Positions 44,848-54,016 of a DNA stretch of 64,000 bases are shown in pieces. The first letter of the stretch is position 1. Each line of letters starts with the position of its first letter. A program made the position numbers and the translations under genes. The stretch comes from Bradyrhizobium arachidis (GTDB lineage Bacteria; Pseudomonadota; Alphaproteobacteria; Rhizobiales; Xanthobacteraceae), in the NCBI RefSeq assembly GCF_015291705.1, contig NZ_CP030050.1:3286001-3350000 (forward strand). The letters are read 5' to 3'. The notes under the pieces were generated by a model. That model was not told where the DNA came from. It was given only the letters and a program-made list of their open reading frames with translations, and did no database searches.

Positions 44848-46179
44848 ATGGCTCTGACGAGGCTCAAGGAAGGCGGCAATTCCTATAGTGCCGAGATGGA
44901 CGCGCATGAGCGCGCCTCACGCGACGAGATCGTGGCGTTGCAGAAGCAGCGCCTGGCCTGGTCGCTGAAGCACGCCTACGACAACGTCGCGCATTATCGC
45001 AAGGCGTTCGACAAGGCTGGCGTGCATCCGTCCGACTTTCGCGAGCTCTCCGATCTCGCGAAATTCCCGTTCACGGTGAAGACGGATCTCCGCGACAACT
45101 ATCCCTTCAACATGTTCGCCGTGCCGCGCGAAAAACTGGTGCGCGTGCATGCCTCCTCCGGCACGACGGGCAAGCCGATCGTTGTCGGCTACACCCAGCG
45201 CGACATCGACACCTGGTCGGAGGTGATGGCGCGCTCGATCCGCGCCGCCGGCGGCCGCACCGGCATGATCATCCATAATGCTTATGGCTACGGTCTCTTC
45301 ACCGGCGGACTTGGCGTGCACTACGGCGCGGAGAAGCTCGGCTGCACGGTGGTGCCGATCTCCGGCGGCATGACCGAGCGGCAGGTGCAGCTCATCAACG
45401 ACTTCCGGCCCGACATCATCACGGTGACGCCGAGCTACATGCTGGCGATCCTCGACGAGTTCAAACGGCAGAAGCTCGATCCGCGCCAGTGCTCGCTCAA
45501 GGTCGGCATCTTCGGCGCCGAGCCCTGGACCAATGCGATGCGCGGCGAGATCGAGGACGCCTTCGATATGGACGCGACCGACATCTATGGCCTGTCGGAG
45601 GTGATCGGCCCCGGCGTCGCGCAGGAATGCATCGAGACCAAGGACGGCCTGCACATCTGGGAAGATCATTTCTATCCGGAGGTGATCGATCCCGAGACCG
45701 GTGCGGTGCTGCCCGATGGCGAGAGGGGTGAGCTGGTATTCACCTCGCTCACCAAGGAAGCCTTTCCGGTGATCCGCTATCGCACCCGCGATCTGACGCG
45801 GCTGCTGCCAGGCACGGCGCGGCCGGGCATGCGGCGCATGGAGAAGGTGACGGGCCGCTCCGACGACATGATCATCCTGCGCGGCGTCAATCTGTTCCCG
45901 ACCCAGATCGAGGAAGTCCTGCTTGCGACGGACTGGTGCGGCGGCCACTTCATCCTGGAGCTGACCCGTGAGGGCCGCATGGACGAGCTGACCATCATCG
46001 CCGAGGCGCGGCCCGAGAGCTGGGACGGCCGCGGCCTCGTCGACCATGCCGACCGGGTCTCGACCCATATCAAGAACACGATCGGCATCAGCTCCAGGGT
46101 GCAGGTGGTCGCGCCGGCCACGCTGGAGCGCTCGCTCGGCAAGGCCAAACGGCTCTACGACAAGCGGCCCAAGGACTGA
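44848..46179 (+). CDS. paaK: Phenylacetate-CoA ligase PaaK
   Basis: A 443-residue ANL-superfamily enzyme that makes phenylacetyl-CoA from phenylacetate, ATP and CoA, the first step of the pathway. The ATP-binding loop is HASSGTTGKPIVVGYT, the aromatic and adenylate loops DIYGLSEVIGPGVAQE, and the hinge RTRDLTRLLPG. The C-terminal domain (RSDDMIILRGVNLFPTQIE) is intact. It is the last paa gene here, 41 bases after paaI. The ring-opening hydrolase PaaZ and the beta-oxidation-like enzymes are not in the window. Confidence 0.97.
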   Translation: MALTRLKEGGNSYSAEMDAHERASRDEIVALQKQRLAWSLKHAYDNVAHYRKAFDKAGVHPSDFRELSDLAKFPFTVKTDLRDNYPFNMFAVPREKLVRVHASSGTTGKPIVVGYTQRDIDTWSEVMARSIRAAGGRTGMIIHNAYGYGLFTGGLGVHYGAEKLGCTVVPISGGMTERQVQLINDFRPDIITVTPSYMLAILDEFKRQKLDPRQCSLKVGIFGAEPWTNAMRGEIEDAFDMDATDIYGLSEVIGPGVAQECIETKDGLHIWEDHFYPEVIDPETGAVLPDGERGELVFTSLTKEAFPVIRYRTRDLTRLLPGTARPGMRRMEKVTGRSDDMIILRGVNLFPTQIEEVLLATDWCGGHFILELTREGRMDELTIIAEARPESWDGRGLVDHADRVSTHIKNTIGISSRVQVVAPATLERSLGKAKRLYDKRPKD

Positions 46180-46218
46180 CTTGACGGATTGACTTGACCG
46201 GCCCCAGAGGCGACAAGG

Positions 46219-46240
46219 CCCGCGAGAAATCGCGGGTCTT
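46219..46240 (+). terminator. Weak hairpin terminator after paaK
   Basis: CCCGCGA (46219-46225), GAAA loop and TCGCGGG (46230-46236) are followed by TCTTTCC. The T-run is short, and the structure ends four bases before the next start codon, so it may also affect translation of the oxidoreductase. Confidence 0.45.
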
Positions 46241-46243
46241 TCC

Positions 46244-47248
46244 ATGTCGTCAGCCGATACCAAAACCGTCGCAGCGCGCTGCGTGCGCCTTAATGCCAAG
46301 GCCGAAAATGCCGCCGCGCTTGCGCCGGTGGTCGAGCACCATACGCTCGCGCGCGGGCCGAACGATCTCCTGATCGAGGTGAAGGCTGCCGCCGTCAATC
46401 CGTCCGACGTCAAGGCTGCGACAGGGCTGATGCCCTATGCCGTGTTCCCGCGCACGCCCGGCCGCGACTACGCCGGCGTGGTGATCGACGGGCCGGCCGG
46501 CACGATTGGCCGGGAAGTGTTCGGCTCCTCCGGCGATCTCGGCATTCGCCGCGACGGCACCCACGCCAGCCATCTCGTCGTCGAGGCCGATGCGGTCGTG
46601 GAGAAGCCGAAGACGGTGTCCTGGGAGGAGGCCGCCGGCATCGGCGTGCCCTTCGTCACCGCGATGGAAGGCTTTCGCCGTGCCGGCATTCCGAAGAGCG
46701 GCGAAACGGTGCTGGTGTTCGGCGTGAACGGCAAGGTCGGTCAGGCCGCGGTGCAGATCGCGACCTGGCAGGGCGCGCGCGTCATCGGCGTGGTGCGCAA
46801 GGCGGAAGCTTATGAAGGCCACACCAACGCGCCCATCGAGGTGATCGACGCCTCCGCAACGGACGTCGCCACGCGCGTGCGCGAACTGACCGGCGGCAAG
46901 GGGGCCGACATCGTCTTCAACACCGTCGGCGATCCCTATTTCCAGGCCGCGCACAAGTCGCTTGCTCTTCGGGGCCGCCAGATCCTGATCGCCGCGATCG
47001 ATCGCATCGTGCAGTTCAACATCCTCGAATTCTACCGAGGCCAGCACACTTATGTCGGCATCGATACGCTCGGCCTGTCCTCGGCGGCGACCGGCGCGGT
47101 GCTGCGCGATCTCGGTCCGGGCTTTGCGAGCAGTCACCTCAAGCCATTCCCGATCAAGGCGAATGCGATCTATCCGCTGGAGCGCGCGAGGGAGGCGTAC
47201 ACTGCCGTCGCCGGCTCGTCGCGCGACCGTGTGATCCTGAAGCCGTAG
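46244..47248 (+). CDS. Quinone oxidoreductase/medium-chain dehydrogenase-like protein
   Basis: A 334-residue member of the zinc-independent MDR group (quinone oxidoreductase type). The N-terminal GroES-like part has IEVKAAAVNPSDVKAATG and PRTPGRDYAGVV; the nucleotide-binding part has VLVFGVNGKVGQAAVQIA, a variant of the AxxGxxG NADPH fingerprint. No zinc ligands are visible. It would reduce quinones or enones with NADPH. It follows paaK by 64 bases after a weak hairpin; a link with phenylacetate breakdown is possible but not shown. Confidence 0.88.
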   Translation: MSSADTKTVAARCVRLNAKAENAAALAPVVEHHTLARGPNDLLIEVKAAAVNPSDVKAATGLMPYAVFPRTPGRDYAGVVIDGPAGTIGREVFGSSGDLGIRRDGTHASHLVVEADAVVEKPKTVSWEEAAGIGVPFVTAMEGFRRAGIPKSGETVLVFGVNGKVGQAAVQIATWQGARVIGVVRKAEAYEGHTNAPIEVIDASATDVATRVRELTGGKGADIVFNTVGDPYFQAAHKSLALRGRQILIAAIDRIVQFNILEFYRGQHTYVGIDTLGLSSAATGAVLRDLGPGFASSHLKPFPIKANAIYPLERAREAYTAVAGSSRDRVILKP

Positions 47249-47250
47249 CG

Positions 47251-48306
47251 ATGGAATCCACCCAACCCGTCATTCTCGCCGGCCTGGTCATCGGCCTCAT
47301 CTACGGCAGCGTCGGGCTGCTCAGCGGCTTCTGCCTGATGAGCAGCATGCGCGACTGGCTGACGAAGGGAGACGGGCGGCTGGTGCGCTCTTATGCATTG
47401 GCAATCGCGGTCGCGATCGCCGCGAGCCAGTTCCTGGCCGGCAACGGCACGGTCGATCTCGGCAAGTCGATCTACCTGCAACCAACCTTCTCGGTGCCGG
47501 TGCTATTCCTTGGCGGCCTGCTGTTTGGCTATGGCATGGTGCTGTCGAACGGCTGCGGCTCGCGTGCGCTGGTGTTGCTCGGCCGCGGCAATCTCCGCTC
47601 CTTCGTCGTCGTGATCGTGCTCGGCATCGCCGCGCAGATGACGCTGAAGGGCTTGATCGCACCTGCGCGCATCGCGATGGTGCAGTCTTCGCAGACGACC
47701 GTCAGCGCGAACTCGCTGCCGTCACTGCTGACGACGCTCGGACTCACGGAGGTGGTTGCGCGCGCGCTAGCCGGTGCCACGATCGTTCTTGCCCTGGTCC
47801 TGTTCGCCTTGGCTCATCCGCCGTTCCGGCGCTCGCCGGGCCAGATCGCAGCGGGCATCATCGTCGGTCTCCTCGTCGCCGGCGGCTGGTACGTCACCGG
47901 CCATCTCGGTGCCGACGACTTCAACCCTGTTCCGGTGACGTCGCTGACCTTCATCGCGCCGATCGCCGACAGCCTGCAATACGCGATGCTCTCGACCGGC
48001 CTGACGCTCAACTTCGGCATCGCGACGGTCGCCGGCGTCTTCAGCGGTAGCCTAGTCACCGCGCTCGCCACCGGCCGGTTCCATCTCGAAGGCTATTCCT
48101 CGCCGCGCCACATGCTGCGCTCAGGTGGTGGCGCTGCGCTGATGGGCATCGGCGGCGTGATGGCGTTCGGCTGTTCGATCGGGCAGGGGCTTACGGGCCT
48201 ATCGACGCTCGCACTGGGCTCGTTCATTGCCGTCGCCGGCATCCTGCTCGGCACCACGGCAGGTCTGCGCGGCGTGTTGCGCGTTCAGCCGCTCGCGGTG
48301 GCCTGA
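47251..48306 (+). CDS. YeeE/YedE family transporter (thiosulfate-type)
   Basis: A 351-residue membrane protein with about nine TM segments. The family cysteines stand in conserved patches: LLSGFCLMSS near residue 30, LSNGCGSRALVLLGRGNLRS near residue 105 and AFGCSIGQGLTGLS near residue 310, like the YeeE (TsuA) thiosulfate channel. It would move thiosulfate or a related sulfur compound across the inner membrane. It starts two bases after the oxidoreductase stop, so they share a message. Its end overlaps the convergent EamA gene by 22 bases. No rhodanese or TusA gene is adjacent. Confidence 0.9.
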   Translation: MESTQPVILAGLVIGLIYGSVGLLSGFCLMSSMRDWLTKGDGRLVRSYALAIAVAIAASQFLAGNGTVDLGKSIYLQPTFSVPVLFLGGLLFGYGMVLSNGCGSRALVLLGRGNLRSFVVVIVLGIAAQMTLKGLIAPARIAMVQSSQTTVSANSLPSLLTTLGLTEVVARALAGATIVLALVLFALAHPPFRRSPGQIAAGIIVGLLVAGGWYVTGHLGADDFNPVPVTSLTFIAPIADSLQYAMLSTGLTLNFGIATVAGVFSGSLVTALATGRFHLEGYSSPRHMLRSGGGAALMGIGGVMAFGCSIGQGLTGLSTLALGSFIAVAGILLGTTAGLRGVLRVQPLAVA

Positions 48307-49199
48307 CCGCGCAGCAGCCGGTCGCCCAGTGTCGCAAGACCAATGCCGGTGACGATCAGTCCGGCCGCAACGGCAAGGCTGATGTCGATCGGCTCACCCA
48401 GCAGGATTGCGGCGGCGGCGATGCCGACGAGCGGTGTCCCGGTGGTGCCGAGCGAAGTCGTCAGCGCCGAGATGCTCTTGTTGACCATCGACATCGCCCA
48501 ATAGGCCAGCGCCGTTCCGATCAGGCCGGAATACAGGAACAGCAGCACGAGCTTCCACGACCATTCCGCATGCGGCAGCCCATCCACGACCGTCGCGCTG
48601 ACTGTCAGCACGATCGTCGCGACGAGCACCTGCCAGATCAGAAGCTGGAGCGGAGAGGCGATCCAGCGATGCGCGCGGATATAGATGATGTTCGCCGCCC
48701 AGGACATCGCGGCGAGGATGACCATCCCGGCGCCGATGAGGACGTTGACGTTGGTCCAGTCGATCGATGCGGGGTTCAGGATCACGGCAAGGCCGATCAG
48801 CCCGAGCAGTGCGCCGGCGAGCTTTGGCGCGGTCAGCGTGTCCTTCCCCAGCATGGGCGCGGCGATCGCGACCCAGAGCGGCGTGGTGTAACCGAGCACG
48901 ATGGCCTTGCCCGCGGGCAGGAAGCGCACACCGGCCGCAACCAGGACCGAGAACACCGTCATGTGCAGCAGCGCCACGCTCAGGACCACCGGGATGTCGC
49001 GCCGCTCGGGGATGACCAGATTGTTGCTCAGTCCGAGGATCACGAACAATCCGCCCAGCGCGATCCAGCTCCGGATCGCTGACGTCCAGAGCGGTGGAAA
49101 GAACTGGACGAGCTGCTTCGTCACCGACCAGTTCACGCCCCAGGCCACGACGACGATCAGGAACAGGCCGATGGCCGCGCGGGGTGACAGGGAGTTCAT
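48285..49199 (-). CDS. EamA/DMT-superfamily exporter
   Basis: A 304-residue drug/metabolite transporter with ten TMs arranged as two EamA repeats; the first begins VVVAWGVNWSVTKQLVQFFP and the second SWAANIIYIRAHRW. The ATG at 49199 is used; earlier in-frame sequence is Arg/Pro-rich and unlike the family. It is divergent from a MocR-type regulator, 83 bases apart, a common pairing in which the regulator controls the exporter. The exported metabolite may be an amino acid or an amine. Its 3' end overlaps the YeeE gene by 22 bases. Confidence 0.9.
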   Translation of the reverse strand: MNSLSPRAAIGLFLIVVVAWGVNWSVTKQLVQFFPPLWTSAIRSWIALGGLFVILGLSNNLVIPERRDIPVVLSVALLHMTVFSVLVAAGVRFLPAGKAIVLGYTTPLWVAIAAPMLGKDTLTAPKLAGALLGLIGLAVILNPASIDWTNVNVLIGAGMVILAAMSWAANIIYIRAHRWIASPLQLLIWQVLVATIVLTVSATVVDGLPHAEWSWKLVLLFLYSGLIGTALAYWAMSMVNKSISALTTSLGTTGTPLVGIAAAAILLGEPIDISLAVAAGLIVTGIGLATLGDRLLRGQATASG

Positions 49200-49244
49200 C
49201 TCGTAGGTCCTTGAAGCAGTCCAGTGCGCCGGATAGCATCGTCG

Positions 49245-49289
49245 CTGGCACCTGAAAAAGGGCCAGATTGGAGAATAACAGAGTGCCAG
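49245..49289. promoter_or_regulatory. Candidate inverted repeat in the EamA-MocR gap
   Basis: CTGGCAC (49245-49251) and GTGCCAG (49283-49289) are exact inverted copies with a 31-base spacer, lying in the divergent promoter region and reaching into the regulator start. MocR proteins bind spaced repeats. The assignment is tentative. Confidence 0.3.
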
Positions 49290-50725
49290 TCTTGGATGGT
49301 GTGATCTCCGCCATGATCGCCCTGAACCGGGCCGACGAGCAGGGGCTGATGGCACAGCTTACGGGCCAGCTTCGCAGCCTGATCGCGAGCGGCCGTCTCG
49401 GCAAAGGCCGCGTGTTGCCGTCGAGCCGCCGGCTCGCAAGCGATCTCGGTGTCTCGCGTAACACTGTGACCTATGCGTTCGAGCAGCTCGCCGCTGAGGG
49501 ATATCTCGAGGCATCGCATGGTCGCCGTCCAGTCGTGACGGTCGATGGCGGCGAGCCCGGCAAAGGGGCGAGCGCCGCGAGTGCGCGTACCGCCGAGCCG
49601 CGGCTCTCGCCATGGGCGTCGAAGCTCAGGCAGACCGATTGGCCGATGTCCTATCAGGCACCGCTAAAGCCGTTGCGTCCGGGCCATGGCGATTCCAGGG
49701 AGTTTCCCAACGAGGTCTGGGCGCGCTGCCTGCGCCGCGGTGCCGTGCGCGCGGCCAGACGCGAGCTCGGACCGATCAACCGGCCGCGCCTGCGCGAGTC
49801 GCTCGCGCATTATCTCGCGACGAGCAGGGGTGTTCGCGCCACAGTGGACCAGATCCTGATCCTGCCGAGCGCGCAGGCCGCGCTGACCTTGATCGCGGCT
49901 GCGCTGATCTCGCCCAGTGACGAGGTCTGGGTCGAGGATCCCGGCTATCCCGGCGCGGCGGCCGCCTTCCGCGCCTCCGGCGCGCGCGTGACCGGCATCA
50001 GGCTGGACGAGCAGGGCATGCAGCGGATGCCGGGCTTGGCGGCCCCGACGCTCATCTTCATGACGCCATCGCACCAGCACCCGACGGGACGGCTGATGTC
50101 GCTGGCGCGCCGCACCGAATTTCTCAGGTCGAGCAAGCCCGGCAAGACCTGGATCGTCGAGGACGATTACGACGGCGAATTCCACTACGACAGCCGCCCC
50201 GTGCCGGCCCTGCAAGGGCTCGATGCCCATGGCCGTGTGTTCTATGTCGGTACGTTCTCGAAGGCGATGACCTCGGATATCCGGCTCGGCTATCTCGTCG
50301 TCCCGCCCGCGCTGGTCAGCACCCTCGAGATCGCGCAGCGGCACATCGGACTGATCGCGTCCAGCCACATCCAGGAGGCGCTGGCCGAGTTCATTGCCGA
50401 CGGGCACTTCCTCGCGCATCTGCGCCGGATGCGCCGGCTCTATCACGCCCGCCGCGATCATCTCGCCGCGGGACTGGAGCGTCATCTCGGCGAGGCGCTT
50501 TCGGTCGAGGTGCCCTCCGGAGGCATCCAGCTCGTCGCGCGCCTCAAGCGCGGCCGGGCCGATCAGGCGGCCGTGAGGCGGCTGGTCGCGGCGGGTGTCG
50601 AGACGCGCGCTCTATCGAGTCTCGCGCTCGGCCGGCCACGCGATCACGGCCTGCTGCTCGGCTTCGCGGCCTGGCGCGAGAGCGAGATCAGCGCGGCGGT
50701 GCGGACAATGGCGTCGTGTTTCTAG
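49283..50725 (+). CDS. MocR-type regulator (GntR HTH + aminotransferase fold)
   Basis: A 480-residue PLP-dependent regulator. The N-terminal GntR winged helix (LPSSRRLASDLGVSRNTVTYAF) is joined to an aminotransferase class I domain with the PLP lysine K327 in GTFSKAMTSDIRLGY. The likely start is GTG 49283, nine bases after GGAG; a TTG 15 bases earlier would overlap that site. It is divergent from the EamA exporter and probably senses an amine or amino acid to control it. Related regulators handle GABA, taurine or pyridoxine; none can be assigned here. Confidence 0.92.
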   Translation: MPVLDGVISAMIALNRADEQGLMAQLTGQLRSLIASGRLGKGRVLPSSRRLASDLGVSRNTVTYAFEQLAAEGYLEASHGRRPVVTVDGGEPGKGASAASARTAEPRLSPWASKLRQTDWPMSYQAPLKPLRPGHGDSREFPNEVWARCLRRGAVRAARRELGPINRPRLRESLAHYLATSRGVRATVDQILILPSAQAALTLIAAALISPSDEVWVEDPGYPGAAAAFRASGARVTGIRLDEQGMQRMPGLAAPTLIFMTPSHQHPTGRLMSLARRTEFLRSSKPGKTWIVEDDYDGEFHYDSRPVPALQGLDAHGRVFYVGTFSKAMTSDIRLGYLVVPPALVSTLEIAQRHIGLIASSHIQEALAEFIADGHFLAHLRRMRRLYHARRDHLAAGLERHLGEALSVEVPSGGIQLVARLKRGRADQAAVRRLVAAGVETRALSSLALGRPRDHGLLLGFAAWRESEISAAVRTMASCF

Positions 50726-50734
50726 CGCACCACT

Positions 50735-51958
50735 TCAGTCCACGGCCTTCGTCACGATGCGGATCTCCGAGGTCAGCGTCCGGTGCACCGGGCACTTGTC
50801 GGCGATTTCCATCAGCTTCTTGCGCTGCTCGGCATCGAGCGCGCCGTCCATTGCGATATCACGCTCGATCTGGTCGAGCATGCCGTCGCGCGTCTCGCAC
50901 TCCGCGCAGTCCTTGGCGTAGATCTTCGAATGCTTCAGCGTCACCGTGACGCGATCGAGTGGCAGCGACTTGCGATCGGCATAGAGGCGCATGGTCATGG
51001 AGGTGCAGGCACCCAGACCGGCGAGCAGGAAGTCGTAAGGTCCCGGGCCAGCATCCTCGCCGCCGGCAGCCTTCGGTTCGTCCGCGATCAGATGATGCGG
51101 CCCCACGGTGATGATCTGGTTGAACTTGCTCTCGCGGGTCTCCTGAACCACGACTCTGCGCGGCTCCTCGGGGAGGTCCATCGCCTTTGCAGGTGTCGCC
51201 GTATCGATGTAACGGGTCGCCCAGGCCGTGATCACATCGGCTGCGTAGAGCGCGTCGGCCGGCTTGGTCAGCAGATGATCGGTGTGATCCAGTGAGACGA
51301 AGCTCTTGGGGTGTTTCGCCGCAACGAAAATCTTCGTGGCGTTGTCGATGCCGACGGTGTCGTCGACAGGCGAATGCATCACCAGCAGCGCCTTGTGCAG
51401 GCCGGTGACGTCCTTCATCAGCTCGTGCTCGACGATATCGTCGAGGAATTCGCGCTTGATCCGGAACGGGCGCCCTGCGAGCGAGACCTCGACCTCGCCC
51501 TGCGCGCGGATGTTGTCGAGATGGTCCTTGAAGAGACCTGTGACGTGGGCCGGGTCCGAAGGTGCCGCGATGGTCGCGACCGCCCTGGCTTCGGGGATCT
51601 TCCCGGCGGCCGCGAGGATCGCGGCGCCGCCGAGGCTGTGGCCGATCAGGATCGATGGCGCCTTGCGGACGCTGCGCAGATGATCGGCGGCGCGCACGAG
51701 ATCGGCGACGTTGGAGGAGAAGGTCGAATTGGCAAAATCGCCTTCGCTGGAGCCGAGCCCGGTGAAGTCGAAGCGGAGCACGGCGATGCCCCTTGCGGCG
51801 AGCGCAACCGAGATGCGCTTGGCCGCCAGCGTGTCCTTGCCGCAGGTGAAACAGTGCGCGAACAGCGCGTAAGCCGTGGGCTCTCCGTCAGGCAACTCCA
51901 GTGCGGCCGCGAGCTGATGGCCACCCTCGCCGGTGAATTGGAAGCGCTCCGTTGCCAT
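50735..51958 (-). CDS. Alpha/beta hydrolase-OsmC fusion protein
   Basis: A 407-residue fusion. The N-terminal part (about residues 1-255) is an alpha/beta hydrolase with the GHSLGG elbow, HSPVDDTVGID acid region and a histidine in SLDHTDHLL. The C-terminal part (about 270-405) is an OsmC-type peroxidase with the two redox cysteines in LGACTSMTMRLYA and KDCAECETRDG. Such fusions occur widely in Proteobacteria. A role in breaking down acyl or peroxide-damaged compounds is plausible, but the substrate is unknown. It ends nine bases from the convergent MocR gene. Confidence 0.92.
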   Translation of the reverse strand: MATERFQFTGEGGHQLAAALELPDGEPTAYALFAHCFTCGKDTLAAKRISVALAARGIAVLRFDFTGLGSSEGDFANSTFSSNVADLVRAADHLRSVRKAPSILIGHSLGGAAILAAAGKIPEARAVATIAAPSDPAHVTGLFKDHLDNIRAQGEVEVSLAGRPFRIKREFLDDIVEHELMKDVTGLHKALLVMHSPVDDTVGIDNATKIFVAAKHPKSFVSLDHTDHLLTKPADALYAADVITAWATRYIDTATPAKAMDLPEEPRRVVVQETRESKFNQIITVGPHHLIADEPKAAGGEDAGPGPYDFLLAGLGACTSMTMRLYADRKSLPLDRVTVTLKHSKIYAKDCAECETRDGMLDQIERDIAMDGALDAEQRKKLMEIADKCPVHRTLTSEIRIVTKAVD

Positions 51959-51984
51959 GATTCTCCCCCGCTCTTGTTCGAAGT

Positions 51985-52644
51985 CTAATCGCCTGAATAG
52001 CGCTGCTCGGCCCAGGGATCGCCGCGGTTATGATAGCCGCGGACTTCCCAGAAACCCGGCGCGTCCTCGGTGAGGAACTCGATGGCCTGAAGCCACTTTG
52101 CACTCTTCCAGAAGTACAGATGCGGCACGACCAGCCGCACCGGGCCGCCATGCTCGTCGGACAGCGGCTGGCCTGACCAGCTATGGGCGAGCAGCGCGTC
52201 CTCGGCGGCAAAATCTTCCAGCGCGAGGTTGGTGATGTAGCCATCATAGGAATGCAGCACCACGAAGCGTGCATCTTCGCGCGGCTGGCAGGCCGTGAGC
52301 AGCTCGCGCGTCGCGAGGCCCTCCCAAAGATTGTCGTAGCGCGACCAGGTGGTTACGCAGTGGATGTCGGAGGTGAACTGCGCCTGCTTCTGCGCGGCGA
52401 ATTCGGCGAAGGTCCAGAACACGGGATTGTCGACCGCGCCATAGACGTCGAGCCGCCAGCGCTCGCGCGACACCGGCGGCACGACGCCGAGATCGAGCAC
52501 CGGCCAGTCTTGTGTCAGATGCTGGCCCGGCGGCAGACGCTGGTCCTCCGGCCGCGTGACCTTGCCGGTGAGGAAGCGGCCCTCGCGCGCCCATTTCTCC
52601 TTGGTGCGCGTCAGCTTGCTGTCGGATGGCGTCTCGTCGGCCAT
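51985..52644 (-). CDS. Sulfite-oxidase-like molybdopterin oxidoreductase
   Basis: A 219-residue protein of the oxidoreductase molybdopterin-binding family (YuiH/sulfite oxidase core). Typical blocks are WRLDVYGAVDNPVFWTFAEF, the cofactor-binding DIHCVTTWSRYDNLWEG with the likely Mo-ligand cysteine in HCVT, and GGPVRLVVPHLYFWKSAKW. There is no haem domain, no dimerisation domain and no Tat signal, so it is probably cytoplasmic. It follows the MFS transporter gene by 18 bases and precedes the OsmC fusion by 26. The substrate is not known; a YeeE-type sulfur transporter lies about 4 kb away on the other strand. Confidence 0.9.
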   Translation of the reverse strand: MADETPSDSKLTRTKEKWAREGRFLTGKVTRPEDQRLPPGQHLTQDWPVLDLGVVPPVSRERWRLDVYGAVDNPVFWTFAEFAAQKQAQFTSDIHCVTTWSRYDNLWEGLATRELLTACQPREDARFVVLHSYDGYITNLALEDFAAEDALLAHSWSGQPLSDEHGGPVRLVVPHLYFWKSAKWLQAIEFLTEDAPGFWEVRGYHNRGDPWAEQRYSGD

Positions 52645-52662
52645 GGGTTGCTCGTGAATGGG

Positions 52663-53985
52663 CTACTCGTGGCGATGCATCGCCGAGGCGTGCTTGGTGT
52701 CGCGCATGGTGGAGTAGATGATCAGCGACAGGAAGATGATTCCGGCGAGATAGTAATAGAACCAGTCCTCGTGCCCGATGCTCTTGAAATAGAGCGCGAT
52801 CGCAGGAGCCGTGCCGCCGAAGATCGACACCGTGATGGCATAGGGCAGGCCGACGCCGAGCGCGCGGACATTGGTCGGGAACAGCTCGGCCTTTACCACC
52901 GCGTTGATCGAGGTGTAGCCGGCGACGAACAGCCAGGCGCAGCAGATCAGGATGAAGGCCATGAAAGGCGACTTGGTCTCCTTCAGCGTCATCAGCAGCG
53001 GCACGGTCGCGAGCGTACCGGCGACGCCGAAGAAGATCAAAAGCGGCTTGCGCCCGATCTTGTCGGAGATCGCGCCGTAGATCGGCTGCAGGATGGTCGC
53101 GAAGATCAGCGTGCCGAAGATCACGAAAGTGGTCTGGTCCTCGGTGAGCCCGACCGAGAGCTTGACGAAGGTCTGCATGTAGGTGGTGAAGGTATAAAAC
53201 GCCGCGGTGCCGCCAGCGGTGAGGCCGACCACGAGCAACAGCTCGCGCGGGTAACGCAGCAGATTGGCGAGCGAGCCCGTTGGTTTCACCACCTTCTTGG
53301 CTTCCTCGAAAGCCTCGGTCTCGTGCAGGCCGCGCCGCATCACGGCGGCGAAGATCGCGAGCGCCGCGCCGATCGCGAACGGGATGCGCCAGCCCCAGGC
53401 CTTGAGCTCCTCTGGCGTGAGGAACACCTTTTGCAGGAGCAACAGCACGATGATCGCGGTGAGCTGGCCGCCGATTAGCGTGACGTACTGGAAGCTGGAA
53501 TAGAAGCCGCGGTGCCTGGGATCGGCAACTTCACTCAGGTAAGTGGCGCTGGCGCCGTATTCGCCGCCAAGACTTAAGCCCTCGATCACGCGCGCGACCG
53601 CCAGGATGGCCGGGGCGGCAAGACCGATCGAGGCATAGGTCGGCGTCACCGCGATGATCAGCGAGCCGAAGCACATGAAGACGACCGACAGGGTCAGCGA
53701 GATGCGCCGGCCGAAATGGTCGGCGAGGTAGCCGAAGAACCAGCCGCCCAGGGGGCGCATCAAGAAGGTCGCAGCGAACACCACGGCGACATTCAATTGC
53801 TGTACGACGGGGTCGTTGCCGGGGAAGAACGCCGGGGCGAAATAGAGCGCAGACGCGGTGTAGGCGTAGAAGTCGTACCACTCGACGAGATTGCCGATCG
53901 AGCCGATGAAGATCGCCTTGATCCGCCGCTCGGCGTCGGCGATGTCGAAGTGGTCAGAGGCCGGTTGGGTTGCTTGCTCAGTCAC
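52663..53985 (-). CDS. MFS transporter, metabolite:H+ symporter (MHS) family
   Basis: A 440-residue twelve-TM transporter. MHS hallmarks are GNLVEWYDFYAYTASALYFA in TM1 and RPLGGWFFGYLADHFGRR between TM2 and TM3. KgtP, ShiA and ProP types share these features, so alpha-ketoglutarate, shikimate, dicarboxylate or osmolyte uptake are all possible; TM1 sequence slightly favours the dicarboxylate/ketoglutarate group. The gene is in line with the molybdoenzyme and follows the P450 gene by 31 bases, so it may also serve the P450 pathway. Confidence 0.9.
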   Translation of the reverse strand: MTEQATQPASDHFDIADAERRIKAIFIGSIGNLVEWYDFYAYTASALYFAPAFFPGNDPVVQQLNVAVVFAATFLMRPLGGWFFGYLADHFGRRISLTLSVVFMCFGSLIIAVTPTYASIGLAAPAILAVARVIEGLSLGGEYGASATYLSEVADPRHRGFYSSFQYVTLIGGQLTAIIVLLLLQKVFLTPEELKAWGWRIPFAIGAALAIFAAVMRRGLHETEAFEEAKKVVKPTGSLANLLRYPRELLLVVGLTAGGTAAFYTFTTYMQTFVKLSVGLTEDQTTFVIFGTLIFATILQPIYGAISDKIGRKPLLIFFGVAGTLATVPLLMTLKETKSPFMAFILICCAWLFVAGYTSINAVVKAELFPTNVRALGVGLPYAITVSIFGGTAPAIALYFKSIGHEDWFYYYLAGIIFLSLIIYSTMRDTKHASAMHRHE

Positions 53986-54016
53986 GTCCGGCCTCTCCGT
54001 TGGTCCTGGAAAAGGC

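Noticed and set aside
51985..52644. Functional unit of the sulfite-oxidase-like gene with the YeeE transporter
   Set aside because: They are about 4 kb apart on opposite strands with unrelated genes between, so a shared sulfur pathway is not supported by context.
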